Source of the DNA: Pseudomonas sp.
GTDB taxonomy: Bacteria > Pseudomonadota > Gammaproteobacteria > Pseudomonadales > Pseudomonadaceae
Assembly: GCF_017744435.1 (NCBI RefSeq)
Contig: NZ_JAGIBG010000073.1
Location: 1 to 64,000, forward strand
Direction of reading: 5' to 3'
DNA length: 64,000 bases
In this document: piece by piece, positions 39,448-47,763 of the stretch
How positions within the stretch are numbered: the first letter of the stretch is position 1
Layout of the letters: each line of letters starts with the position of its first letter
The notes under the pieces: generated by a model
Databases searched by the model: none
What the model was told of the DNA's origin: nothing
Seen by the model: only the letters and a program-made list of their open reading frames with translations
Translations under genes and position numbers: made by a program

Positions 39448-40509
39448 TTATCCGCGAACGACGAGTGGGTCTGGTTGAAGTACCAGAGGCTCCGTGTGAG
39501 GTGCATATGCAAACAACCGAACCAGAAGCCTTCTGTTATCAAGAATGGTGTCCCGAGAATGCAGGGCCTGGCTGTTGTTGATCAAAAGCGCTGAACTTGA
39601 GTCCAGCACAAATACTGTGGGTTCTATTTCGCTGACTAATCCCTCTAATGCCTTGAATGCATGCTGCGCAGGGACTGAGGCCTCTGAGTCCAACGAATAG
39701 CGGTAAGTGCTGTAGCGCAAGGTAAACCCTTCCATTCTGTCGAACTGCAATATGGAACTTGGACGAGGAGGCGGGCTGTCATCCTTGATGAAGCATTCGC
39801 TTCGGCTGAAGCGAAACGAGCGTGATGTGAGCGCCAGTGCTTCGATACCGTTCAGTTTTCTGATGGCTGCGCGCATGGGTGTCAACCGTGTCGGTTCTCG
39901 CTGTGGGTTCCATCTTGCGGTCAGGATTAGCGCGCTCGGTGCTGGTGAGTGTTCGTCTTCAGCTTTGACCGAACAGTTGTAAGGGGGCTCCGTATGGGGA
40001 CCAAGGCTAACGCCTGCATGGGAGTTCAATTCGGCCGTTCGGTCTTGTTTTTCCTCAACAAGCGGGACCTTTCCACCACCTTTGAAGTTACCCACAAGTC
40101 GCGTTTGTTTCCCCTCGTTGTCGATATCAAATGCGAAGGATCGGTATCCGACTAGACTCAGCAGAATCTGATGTCTGGACGCCAAATAAATCACTGCAGG
40201 CGCCGTGCTCAGATTTTCCTGTGGCGGCATTACATCTGGGGGAGGGTCACTGGGCAATGGCAGCATGTTGCTGAACTCAATTGCACAAACCTGGCCGGAT
40301 GTGAACGCATCAAGAAGTGCCTGCTGTTGAGCTGTGATCTCCTGTTTCAGCCGCTCAGCATAGTGCCTGGATAACGCAGCAGTGCCTGAAGCATCAGGTC
40401 CCCCCTCAGCGGCCACGCGAAGGCACGCCTCGTCCAGCCTACGAGCTTGACCCTGGTCGAAGTTAAAATGAGCAATATCGTGTAATGCTTCGCTATAGCT
40501 CCCTGTCAT
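39448..40509 (-). CDS. Clavaminate-synthase-like Fe(II)/2-oxoglutarate dioxygenase (HxE type)
   Basis: The protein has 353 aa. The iron ligands are visible as GPHTEPP (His172, Glu174) and the distal His317 in SQALHSRDTI, followed by RRLLVRLF (Arg331 likely for 2-oxoglutarate). An HxE rather than HxD triad is known from clavaminate synthase and amino-acid oxygenases such as AsnO and VioC. AAGGAC precedes ATG 40509. The C-terminal 40 residues align well by eye with the dioxygenase at 23097-24122, but the rest has diverged. It forms a pair with the TSUP gene downstream. The substrate is unknown, but a free or carrier-bound amino acid is a fair guess. Confidence 0.8.
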   Translation of the reverse strand: MTGSYSEALHDIAHFNFDQGQARRLDEACLRVAAEGGPDASGTAALSRHYAERLKQEITAQQQALLDAFTSGQVCAIEFSNMLPLPSDPPPDVMPPQENLSTAPAVIYLASRHQILLSLVGYRSFAFDIDNEGKQTRLVGNFKGGGKVPLVEEKQDRTAELNSHAGVSLGPHTEPPYNCSVKAEDEHSPAPSALILTARWNPQREPTRLTPMRAAIRKLNGIEALALTSRSFRFSRSECFIKDDSPPPRPSSILQFDRMEGFTLRYSTYRYSLDSEASVPAQHAFKALEGLVSEIEPTVFVLDSSSALLINNSQALHSRDTILDNRRLLVRLFAYAPHTEPLVLQPDPLVVRG

Positions 40510-40745
40510 TGTTTTGTCCTTGTCTGTAGGGATGTTGTGAACTTTCCGAAGATACGGGAGCTATTTAGGCAATTATTTTTGATATTGGATGCAGGACTTG
40601 GCCAGTCGAAGGCGTAGGAATTTTCCTGCGAGGTGGTGGCTCTGAGGCGCATTGGTAGCAGCGCACCCTAGGGTTGGACTTCCCCGCCCGGAAACCGCAA
40701 AATGACTCCTTTCCTTCTATCAACCTGTTCGGATCTGCTGACTCT
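40510..40745. other. AT-richer intergenic gap without a visible gene
   Basis: The 236 bases between the divergent dioxygenase and RmlD-like genes hold no supported gene. They must contain the promoters of both. I could not pick a clear -35/-10 pair. Confidence 0.5.
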
Positions 40746-41630
40746 ATGCGTATGCGCCTGATGCTGTTGGGTGGTGGCAATGCCCTCGGGCAAGCGCTGA
40801 TTCGTCTCGGGGCCGAGGAGGACATCGCATTCCTGGCACCGCGCCCGCCGGAGAACGGCTGGGCCCCGGCCAGCCTCACTCAGCTGCTTGACGATCATCG
40901 CCCCGATGCCCTGGTCAACCTGGCCTACTACTTCGACTGGTTCCAGGCCGAGGCGGTCAGCGACCAGCGCCTGGCCCTGCAAGAGCGGGCGGTGGAGCGG
41001 CTGGCGGAGTTGTGCCAGCACCACCAGATCACCCTGGTGCAGCCTTCCAGCTACCGGGTATTCGATGGTTCGCGGGCCACGGCCTACTCCGAAAAGGACG
41101 AACCGGTACCGTTGGGCCAGCGTGGCCAGGCCTTGTGGCGTATCGAGCAGAGCGTGCGCGCGGCGTGCCCGCAGCATGTGCTGCTGCGCTTCGGCTGGTT
41201 GCTGGACGAAAGCATCGACGGTGCCCTGGGCCGCTTCCTGACCCGCGCCGAGCAACCGCAGGAGCTGCTGCTGGCCGATGACCGCCGCGGCAACCCGACG
41301 CCAGTCGACGATGCTGCACGGGTGATCCTCTCGGTGCTCAAGCAGCTGGATTGCAGCGCGCCGCTGTGGGGCACCTACCATTACGCCGGCAACGAGGCGA
41401 CCACGCCGCTGGCGCTGGGCCAGGCGATTCTCAGCGAGGCCGGGCAATACCGTCAGCTGGCCGTACAGGCGCCAACCGCGCAGGCCCACGCCGCACGGCC
41501 GGATGCCAGCGAGGAGCCGCAGCACGCGGTGCTGGCCTGCAAGAAAATACTTCACACTTTCGGCATCAAGCCGCGTGCCTGGCGCGCGGGCTTGCCGCCA
41601 CTACTGGATCGATTCTACCGCCATGGCTGA
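40746..41630 (+). CDS. RmlD-like NAD(P)-binding protein, catalytic Tyr/Lys not seen
   Basis: The protein has 294 aa from ATG 40746 (MRMRLMLLGGGNALGQAL); an upstream ATG at 40674 is less likely. It resembles dTDP-4-dehydrorhamnose reductase: a Rossmann fold, then SSYRVFDGS at about 101-109 and AYSEKDEPVPLG at about 113-124. The YxxxK catalytic pair expected near 123-127 is replaced by LGQRG, so normal reductase activity is doubtful. Its stop overlaps the start of the next epimerase gene by 8 bases, so the two are coupled, perhaps as partners in one sugar-nucleotide step. Confidence 0.75.
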   Translation: MRMRLMLLGGGNALGQALIRLGAEEDIAFLAPRPPENGWAPASLTQLLDDHRPDALVNLAYYFDWFQAEAVSDQRLALQERAVERLAELCQHHQITLVQPSSYRVFDGSRATAYSEKDEPVPLGQRGQALWRIEQSVRAACPQHVLLRFGWLLDESIDGALGRFLTRAEQPQELLLADDRRGNPTPVDDAARVILSVLKQLDCSAPLWGTYHYAGNEATTPLALGQAILSEAGQYRQLAVQAPTAQAHAARPDASEEPQHAVLACKKILHTFGIKPRAWRAGLPPLLDRFYRHG

Positions 41631-42555
41631 TGCCCCCATCCTGATCACCGGCGGCGCCGGCTTCATTGGCTCCCACCTGTGCGATGCGTTGCTGGCCAAG
41701 GGCTATGCCGTACGTATTCTCGACGACCTTTCCACCGGCAAGCGCGACAATCTGCAACTGGATAACCCGCGCCTCGAACTGATCGAAGGCGATGTGGCCG
41801 ACGCTGCGCTGGTTCAGCGTGCCGCCGCCGGTTGCGCTGCCGTGGTTCATCTGGCTGCGGTGGCGTCGGTGCAGGCGTCGGTCGAAGATCCGGTGAAGAC
41901 CCACCAGAGCAACTTCATCGGCACCCTCAACGTGGCCGAGGCCATGCGCGTGCATGGCGTGCGCCGCGTGCTCTTTGCATCGAGTGCGGCGGTGTACGGC
42001 AACAATGGCGAAGGCGAGTCGATTGCCGAGGACACGCCGAAGGCGCCGCTGACGCCCTATGCGGTGGACAAGCTGGCCAGCGAGCAGTACCTGGATTTCT
42101 ATCGCCGCCAGCATGGCCTGGAGCCGGTGGTATTCCGCTTCTTCAACATCTTCGGCCCGCGCCAGGACCCGTCCTCGCCGTACTCCGGGGTGATCAGCAT
42201 CTTCAGCGAACGGGCCGTTCAAGGGCTGCCGATCACCGTATTCGGCGATGGCGAGCAGACCCGTGACTTCCTCTACGTCGGCGATTTGGTGCAGGTGATG
42301 GTGCAGGCGCTGGAGCAGCCGCAGGTGGAAGAGGGCGCGGTGAACGTCGGCCTGAACCAGGCAACTTCGCTGAACCAGATGCTCAAGGCACTGGAGCAGG
42401 TGGTGGGCAGCTTGCCGGCGATCAGCTACGGCCAGGCGCGCTCGGGTGACATTCGCCATTCGCGGGCAGACAACCAACGCTTGCTGGCGCGCTTTGATTT
42501 CCCGCAGCCGACCCCGATGGTCGAGGCTTTGGCCAAGCTGCTCGGTAGGGCTTGA
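41623..42555 (+). CDS. NAD-dependent sugar-nucleotide epimerase (GalE/WbpP-like)
   Basis: The protein has 310 aa from ATG 41623 (MADAPILITGGAGFIG). An earlier in-frame ATG at 41503 lies within the preceding gene. The NAD motif GGAGFIG is at 10-16, and the catalytic YAVDK is at 146-150 after the serine of FASSAAVYG. It probably interconverts UDP-sugars at C4 or makes a related change for cell-surface polysaccharide. No glycosyltransferase lies nearby. It overlaps the RmlD-like gene by 8 bases. Confidence 0.88.
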   Translation: MADAPILITGGAGFIGSHLCDALLAKGYAVRILDDLSTGKRDNLQLDNPRLELIEGDVADAALVQRAAAGCAAVVHLAAVASVQASVEDPVKTHQSNFIGTLNVAEAMRVHGVRRVLFASSAAVYGNNGEGESIAEDTPKAPLTPYAVDKLASEQYLDFYRRQHGLEPVVFRFFNIFGPRQDPSSPYSGVISIFSERAVQGLPITVFGDGEQTRDFLYVGDLVQVMVQALEQPQVEEGAVNVGLNQATSLNQMLKALEQVVGSLPAISYGQARSGDIRHSRADNQRLLARFDFPQPTPMVEALAKLLGRA

Positions 42556-42580
42556 GATAGCCGGGGCTGCTTCGCAGCCC

Positions 42581-42667
42581 TTTCGCGACTCAAGGCCGCT
42601 CCCACATTGATCTGCGCAAATATCAAAACTTGCGCAAACCCTGTGGGAGCGGCCTTGAGTCGCGAAA
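42581..42667. repeat. Long perfect inverted repeat (REP-related)
   Basis: Two perfect 25-base arms (42581-42605 and 42643-42667) are complementary, containing GGCCGCTCCCAC and GTGGGAGCGGCC. Outer GGGGCTGC/GCGGCCCC extend the structure at 42564 and 42678. The 37-base loop holds two TGCGCAAA copies. It lies between convergent genes. Confidence 0.9.
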
Positions 42668-42689
42668 GGGCCGCAAAGCGGCCCCAGGT

Positions 42690-43142
42690 TCATGAATGCC
42701 GCACAACCTTGCGCAGGCAATCCTCCGCTGCCAGAAGCCTGCCATCCTCGGAACGCACCTGCAGAATCCCGACCGGCCGCCCCTTGGCACTGTCCACCAG
42801 CTCCGAACGCGTTTCCCCCGTCTCGAACAGAAACCGCTCCCCCCACTGGCGCAACCCCACCACGACCGGAAACACCGAGCGCCCTTTCTCGGTCAGCACA
42901 TATTCCTTGTAGGCGCTGCCATCGGACGCCGGCTGCAACGCCAGCAACCCACTCTCCACCAGCAGCTTCAGCCGCGACGCCAGGATGTTCTTCGCCAGCC
43001 CCAGGTTCTTCTGGAACTCGCTGAAACGGCGCAGGCCATCGAAGGCATCGCGCAGGATCATCAGCGCCCAACGGTCGCCCAGCACTTCCAGCGCCCGGGC
43101 TACGGGGCATTGAGCGTTCACTTCATCGAGCATTGGCAGCAC
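42690..43142 (-). CDS. HxlR-family transcriptional regulator
   Basis: The protein has 150 aa, a winged-helix regulator: CPVARALEVLGDRWALMILRDA at the N-terminus and FSEFQKNLGLAKNILASRLK as the recognition region. HxlR proteins often respond to electrophiles or redox. The gene faces an MFS gene across 94 bases with two matching 17-base palindromes, so it probably represses both. The conserved Cys12 near the N-terminus may sense the signal (inference). Confidence 0.9.
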   Translation of the reverse strand: MLPMLDEVNAQCPVARALEVLGDRWALMILRDAFDGLRRFSEFQKNLGLAKNILASRLKLLVESGLLALQPASDGSAYKEYVLTEKGRSVFPVVVGLRQWGERFLFETGETRSELVDSAKGRPVGILQVRSEDGRLLAAEDCLRKVVRHS

Positions 43143-43157
43143 CTGTAGGGTTTATCT

Positions 43158-43215
43158 GGTTGCAGATTAAAACCACATTTGCTAAATATCCAGCATGTGG
43201 TTTCAATTTGAAACC
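43158..43215. promoter_or_regulatory. Two operator-like palindromes between hxlR and MFS genes
   Basis: GGTTGCAGATTAAAACC (43158-43174) and GGTTTCAATTTGAAACC (43199-43215) agree at 13 of 17 bases and are 41 bp apart, about four helical turns. The second has perfect 7-bp arms. A further inverted pair AAACCACAT/ATGTGGTTT (43170-43178 and 43195-43203) bridges them. One box is next to each gene start. Confidence 0.65.
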
Positions 43216-43236
43216 AGGTGCGAAGGAGTCAGCCCG

Positions 43237-44430
43237 ATGAATCGCTGGATAACCCTGTTGCTTGCCGCCACCTGCGCCATGGCCGTGGCCACGGTCTATT
43301 TCGCCCAGCCTTTGCTCGAGTCGATGGCCAGCGAGCTGGGGGTGGCGCAGCAGCAGGTCGGTTGGGTGGTCGGTGCGACCCAGGCAGGCTATGCCGTTGG
43401 GTTGATACTGATCGTGCCCCTTGGCGACCTGTTCGAGCGCAAACGCCTGTTGCTGGCGCAGTTGATGGTTGCCGCTCTGGCCCTGATCGGCGTTGGCCTG
43501 GCACAGGACTGGCGGGTGCTGCTGGCAGCCCTGGCCCTGGTCGGGCTGATGGCGGTCATGGTGCAGGTGATGGTCGCCCACGCCGCCACCCTCGCTACCC
43601 CAGCCAGCCAGGGCCAGGCGGTGGGTACGGTCACCAGCGGGGTCGTGCTGGGCATCTTGCTGGCGCGTCTGGTCTCGGGGGCGCTCGCCGACCTGGCCGG
43701 ATGGCGCAGCGTGTACTTCGTGGCGGCGGTACTGCTCATGCTGATGGCTGTGGTGCTCTGGCGCTGGCTGCCAGCGAGCCGGGTTACCACGCAACGGTCT
43801 GGTTACCTGCAGTTGATCGGCTCTTTGTTCACCTTGTATCGAAACGACAGCCTGCTGCGCCGGCGCGGGCTGTTCGGCCTGCTGATCTTCGCTGCGTTCA
43901 GCGTGCTGTGGAGTGCCATGGTGCTGCCCTTGAGTGCACCACCGCTGGCGCTCAGCCATACCGAGATCGGCCTGTTCGGCCTGGCGGGTATCGCCGGCAC
44001 CCTGGCGGCGTCGCGGGCCGGTCGGCTGGCTGATCGAGGACTGGGCGAGCGCACCACCGGGCTGGCGCTGGCCTTGTTGACGCTGTCATGGCTGCCGACA
44101 GCTTTCGTCGGGCACTCGCTGACGGTCTTCGTGCTGGGTGTGCTGATGCTGGATTTCGCCGTGCAGGCGGTGCATGTCACCAACCAGAGCCTGCTGCTGG
44201 CGGGTCGTGGTGCAATGGCTAGCCGCTTGATCGGCGCCTACATGTGTTGCTACTCGATCGGTAGCGGCCTGGGTGCAGTGCTGGCGAGCTGGGTGTATGC
44301 CCGCTGGGGCTGGACCGCAGTATGCGGGCTGGGGATGGCGATCAGTGGGCTGGCACTGGGGTACTGGTCTTGGGGGCAACGACAAAGGGCGACCGAAGCC
44401 GCCCTGCCGTGCTCAGGTCAGAACTTGTAG
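43237..44430 (+). CDS. MFS transporter, drug-efflux type
   Basis: The protein has 397 aa from ATG 43237 (MNRWITLLLAATCAMAV). An earlier in-frame ATG at 43195 lies inside the operator palindromes and is less likely; GAAGGAG precedes 43237. Twelve membrane segments and the loop motif GDLFERKRLLL after the second segment mark an MFS exporter of the DHA1 type. The 3' end overlaps the convergent ompW gene by 13 bases. It is probably controlled by the divergent HxlR regulator. The substrate is unknown. Confidence 0.88.
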   Translation: MNRWITLLLAATCAMAVATVYFAQPLLESMASELGVAQQQVGWVVGATQAGYAVGLILIVPLGDLFERKRLLLAQLMVAALALIGVGLAQDWRVLLAALALVGLMAVMVQVMVAHAATLATPASQGQAVGTVTSGVVLGILLARLVSGALADLAGWRSVYFVAAVLLMLMAVVLWRWLPASRVTTQRSGYLQLIGSLFTLYRNDSLLRRRGLFGLLIFAAFSVLWSAMVLPLSAPPLALSHTEIGLFGLAGIAGTLAASRAGRLADRGLGERTTGLALALLTLSWLPTAFVGHSLTVFVLGVLMLDFAVQAVHVTNQSLLLAGRGAMASRLIGAYMCCYSIGSGLGAVLASWVYARWGWTAVCGLGMAISGLALGYWSWGQRQRATEAALPCSGQNL

Positions 44431-45101
44431 CCAAGGCCGACCATGTACACCCAAGGGTCGACATCGACGTCGACCTTGGTCTTGCTGTAGCCCAATGCGG
44501 TCGGGCCGTTGACGCTGGCCTTGGTGTCGATGTCGACGTACCAGACCGAGGCGTTGACCAGCAGGTTGTCGGTGATCATGTAGTCCATGCCCAACTGGCC
44601 GGCGATACCCACCGAATCCTGCAGCTTGAGGTTGCTGAAGCCCTGTTGCTTGCGCTCGCTGGTCAGGTCTTCGTCGAAGAACAGGGTGTAGTTGATGCCG
44701 ACGCCAGCATAGGGCTGGAACTTGGAGTTAGGCTCCATCGGGTAGTACTGCACGGACAGGGTCGGTGGCAGCTGTTTGATATCGGCCAGCTTGCCGTCCA
44801 GCCCGCCGCCCAGGCCTTTGACGCCTACGCTGTGCTTGAACGGGGTTGCGGCCAGCAGCTCCAGGCCGATGTGGTCGGTGAGCATGTAGGCGAAGGTCAG
44901 GCCCAGCTGGGTGTCGCTGTCCAGGGTCGCCTTGGTGCCCGACACCTTGTTGCCGTCGAATTTCAGGTCGCCGCTGTTTTCGTTGGGTGCAGTGGTGATG
45001 GCACCGGCGCGGACGATGACATCACCCGCCTTGTGGGCGTGGGCAACAGGGGCGGCGAGCGCAAGGGCCACAAGCGAGGCGCCGAGCAAGGACTTGTTCA
45101 T
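44418..45101 (-). CDS. ompW: OmpW-family outer-membrane protein
   Basis: The protein has 227 aa from ATG 45101 (MNKSLLGASLVALALAAPVAHA, a signal peptide). A start four codons earlier is possible, but GGGAG lies well placed before 45101. OmpW forms an eight-stranded beta barrel for small hydrophobic molecules. The conserved VYMVGLGYKF is at the C-terminus, and HKAGDVIVRAG follows the signal. It is monocistronic. Confidence 0.94.
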   Translation of the reverse strand: MNKSLLGASLVALALAAPVAHAHKAGDVIVRAGAITTAPNENSGDLKFDGNKVSGTKATLDSDTQLGLTFAYMLTDHIGLELLAATPFKHSVGVKGLGGGLDGKLADIKQLPPTLSVQYYPMEPNSKFQPYAGVGINYTLFFDEDLTSERKQQGFSNLKLQDSVGIAGQLGMDYMITDNLLVNASVWYVDIDTKASVNGPTALGYSKTKVDVDVDPWVYMVGLGYKF

Positions 45102-45210
45102 GGAAGCTCCCAAAGGACGTGAGTAATCGAGTAGTCCAATGGTACGGATGCGTCTAAGACGAAAGTTTGACCCAGCTCAAAGAAGCATCGTCACGAATTC
45201 GAAACAGTTC

Positions 45211-45777
45211 TCACTTGAGCACATAAGCGTATATTTTCTCCGCTTCCATCTGGTAGCCGGCGTCGGCCAATTCGCTGCTGGAGGCTCTAACCTGCATCTT
45301 TCCCTCGATCCAGTAGGGCTGGTAGAGGTCCTCCACACGCACGCCCATTTCGCTGAAAATGTGCACGATCTGGTTCGACGGCGGGGGTGGCACATGGATG
45401 CAGGCACCGTAGTAAGGCACCAGCAGGAACTCCGTGGTGCGGCCTTCTTCGCTCACCTCCAGCGGCACGATGTAGCCCGGGATCTTCACTTGTTGGCCAT
45501 CGAGGCTTTTGACCACCGGGGCATCGGGCCCTTGCTGGCGTGCCGGTGGGGCCGACTCGGCTGACAGCGCATCGCTCAGCTGCGACATGTCGTGCAGCGG
45601 CGTCAGTTGTGGCGGGATGACCGGTGCGCCTTCAGGAATGAGCGCAGGCCAGTCCAGCTCTTTGGGTTCGGCGGCCCACAAGGGCATTGACACTGTCAGC
45701 AGCAGGATGATCAACGTCAGCAATGCTGGCCCCTTCGCGGGTTTACCCGCGAAAAAGGCAGTGAGGTACTGGATCAT
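45211..45777 (-). CDS. DUF3299 secreted protein with a REP sequence inside its 5' end
   Basis: The protein has 188 aa from ATG 45777 (MIQYLTAFFAGKPAKG); an in-frame GTG at 45786 directly after the permease stop is an alternative start. A hydrophobic signal (LLTLIILLLTVSMPLWA) suggests export to the periplasm. The DUF3299 core is in GYIVPLEVSEEG and VPYYGACIHVPPPPSNQ. Codons 8-14 are encoded by a REP palindrome (45734-45753), so the true start may be elsewhere. It is the last gene of the operon with the ABC genes and the DUF2796 protein; its role is unknown, but the context suggests metal handling. Confidence 0.8.
   Translation of the reverse strand: MIQYLTAFFAGKPAKGPALLTLIILLLTVSMPLWAAEPKELDWPALIPEGAPVIPPQLTPLHDMSQLSDALSAESAPPARQQGPDAPVVKSLDGQQVKIPGYIVPLEVSEEGRTTEFLLVPYYGACIHVPPPPSNQIVHIFSEMGVRVEDLYQPYWIEGKMQVRASSSELADAGYQMEAEKIYAYVLK
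45734..45753. repeat. REP core within the DUF3299 coding sequence
   Basis: TTCGCGGGTTTACCCGCGAA is identical to the core at 35097-35116. On the minus strand it reads as FAGKPAK, just before the signal-peptide hydrophobic core. Confidence 0.9.
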
Positions 45778-45786
45778 TACACGCAC

Positions 45787-47052
45787 TCAGAGATGAATGG
45801 ACAGGCCATCGGCCAGCGACTGCCGATAGGCGCGCCAGGCCGGTACGCTGCCCATCAGCAGCGCTGCGCCAAGGATGATAGCCAGCAGCGTCCATTCATG
45901 TGCAGTGGGCAAGGCCAAGGGCAGGTACAGGCCGTAGTTGGCCTGCACGTAACCTTGGGCCAGGGCGATGCTCGCATAGAGCAAGCCAAGCCCCGCCGCG
46001 ATGCCCGTCACCGCCAGTGCCAGTGCTTCAAGCACCAGCAGCCCGGCGATATGCCACGGCCGTGCGCCCACCGAGCGCAGGATCGCCATCTCCCGGCGGC
46101 GCTCGTTGAGGCTCGTGAGGATTGCCGTGAGCATGCCGATCAAGCCGGTCAGCACCACGAACAGCGACACCACGAACAACGCCTGTTCGGCGGTGCCCAT
46201 CAGGCTCCACAGTTCTTGCAGGGCAACCCCAGGCAGGATCGCCAGCAACGGTTCGCTGCGGTACTCGTTGATCTCGCGCTGCAGGCTGAAGGTGGCGATC
46301 TTGCTGTTCAGGCCAAGCATGAACGCCGTGATGGCCGTTGGCTGCAGGTTCATGGTCCGTGCCTGGTCGGCGCTGATGCGCCCGGCACCGCGGGCCGGCA
46401 CGCCGTTGTGCCAGTCGATGTGGATGGCCTCCATGCCGCCGAGGCTGATGTGCAGGGTGCGGTCCACCGGTGTGCCGGTGCGCTTGAGCACACCGACCAC
46501 GGTGAACGGCTTGTCGTCATGCTTGACCAGGCTGATCGCGGCGACACCGTGCGCCAGTACCAGCTTGTCGCCCAGCTTGTAGTGCAGCGCGTCGGCCACT
46601 TCGGCGCCGAGCACCACTTCGAACGGGTCGCTGGCGAATTCACGGCCCTGGCTCAGTTCCAGGTGCTGCTTGCGGCCGTACTGATAATGGTCGAAGTAAT
46701 CGGTGGTGGTGCCCATCACCCGGTAGCCGCGGTGCGAGTCACCCAGCGAGATCGGGATCGCCCACTTCACCCGTGGGTCCTGGGCATAGTGCTGGAAGCT
46801 GTCCCAGCGGATGTTGTTGGTGGCATTGCCGATGCGGAATACCGAGTACAGCAGCAGGTTCACCGAACCGGAGCGGGCGCCGACGATCAGGTCGGTACCG
46901 CTGATAGTGCTGGCAAAGCTGGCACGCGCTTCGGTGCGCACGCGTTCGACGGCCAGTAGCAGGCACACCGACAGGGCGATGGCGAAGGCGGTGAGGAATG
47001 CGGTGAAGCGGCGGTTGGCCAGGCTGGCCAGGGCAAGGCGGAGCAGGTACAT
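45787..47052 (-). CDS. ABC transporter permease (FtsX/MacB type)
   Basis: The protein has 421 aa with an N-terminal membrane helix, a large periplasmic domain (about 40-280), and three more helices near the C-terminus, the FtsX layout. The partner ATPase overlaps its start by one base. Together with DUF2796 and DUF3299 genes the set matches the Zur-controlled PA4063-PA4066 cluster of P. aeruginosa and the zrg genes of Vibrio, as remembered; a zinc role is likely but not proven here. Confidence 0.88.
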   Translation of the reverse strand: MYLLRLALASLANRRFTAFLTAFAIALSVCLLLAVERVRTEARASFASTISGTDLIVGARSGSVNLLLYSVFRIGNATNNIRWDSFQHYAQDPRVKWAIPISLGDSHRGYRVMGTTTDYFDHYQYGRKQHLELSQGREFASDPFEVVLGAEVADALHYKLGDKLVLAHGVAAISLVKHDDKPFTVVGVLKRTGTPVDRTLHISLGGMEAIHIDWHNGVPARGAGRISADQARTMNLQPTAITAFMLGLNSKIATFSLQREINEYRSEPLLAILPGVALQELWSLMGTAEQALFVVSLFVVLTGLIGMLTAILTSLNERRREMAILRSVGARPWHIAGLLVLEALALAVTGIAAGLGLLYASIALAQGYVQANYGLYLPLALPTAHEWTLLAIILGAALLMGSVPAWRAYRQSLADGLSIHL

Positions 47053-47762
47053 CAGGCCTCCCGGGGCTTGGCGGCGCGGTTGAGTTCGGCCAGGGACAGG
47101 TGACGGTCGAACAGCGGTGCCAGGCTCTGGTCATGGCTGACGAACAGCAGGCTGGAACCGGCCGCCCGGCATTCGTCGAACAGCAGGCGGATGAACGCTT
47201 CGCGGCTGTCGGCATCCAGCGCCGAGGTCGGCTCGTCGGCGATCACCAGCTCCGGCTGGCCGATCAGCGCACGTGCAGCGGCAACGCGTTGCTGTTGGCC
47301 GATCGACAGGCTGTCGGCACGCCGTGCAAGCAGGGCCGGGTCGCCCAGGCCCAGGTGCGCGAGCAGCTCGCTGGCGGCCTGGTCGACGCTACCGTGGCGC
47401 TGGCTGGCACGTTCGGCGCGGCTGCGCGAGAAACGGCACGGCAGCTCGACGTTCTCGCGCACCGATAGGAACGGCAGCAGGTTGAACTGCTGGAAGATGT
47501 ATCCGGTGTGGTCCACTCGGAAGCGGTCACGCGCACCCTGGCCGAGCACGGCGAGATCCTGCCCGAGCAGCTGGATACGCCCCTGACCCGGCCGGTTGAC
47601 CCCGCCGAGCAGGCCCAGCAGGGTAGTCTTGCCACTGCCGCTGGGCCCCTTGAGGAACAATGCTTCACCCGCTTGCAGTTGGAAGGCCGGAATATCCAGC
47701 AGCGGCGCCTGGCCAGGCCAGGCGAACACCAGGTCCTGCAGTTCAATCAACGCCTGGCTCAT
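47052..47762 (-). CDS. ABC transporter ATP-binding protein (LolD/MacB type)
   Basis: The protein has 236 aa with Walker A GPSGSGKTTLL near residues 38-48, the signature LSIGQQQRVAAARAL and Walker B ELVIADEPTSALD. It powers the FtsX-type permease encoded just downstream. Such pairs work mechanically on envelope proteins rather than as classical importers. It starts one base after the DUF2796 gene ends. Confidence 0.92.
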   Translation of the reverse strand: MSQALIELQDLVFAWPGQAPLLDIPAFQLQAGEALFLKGPSGSGKTTLLGLLGGVNRPGQGRIQLLGQDLAVLGQGARDRFRVDHTGYIFQQFNLLPFLSVRENVELPCRFSRSRAERASQRHGSVDQAASELLAHLGLGDPALLARRADSLSIGQQQRVAAARALIGQPELVIADEPTSALDADSREAFIRLLFDECRAAGSSLLFVSHDQSLAPLFDRHLSLAELNRAAKPREA

Positions 47763-47763
47763 T

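Noticed and set aside
42581..42667. CRISPR array or attachment site
   Set aside because: There is a single inverted pair, not regularly spaced direct repeats, and it matches the REP family seen elsewhere in the window.
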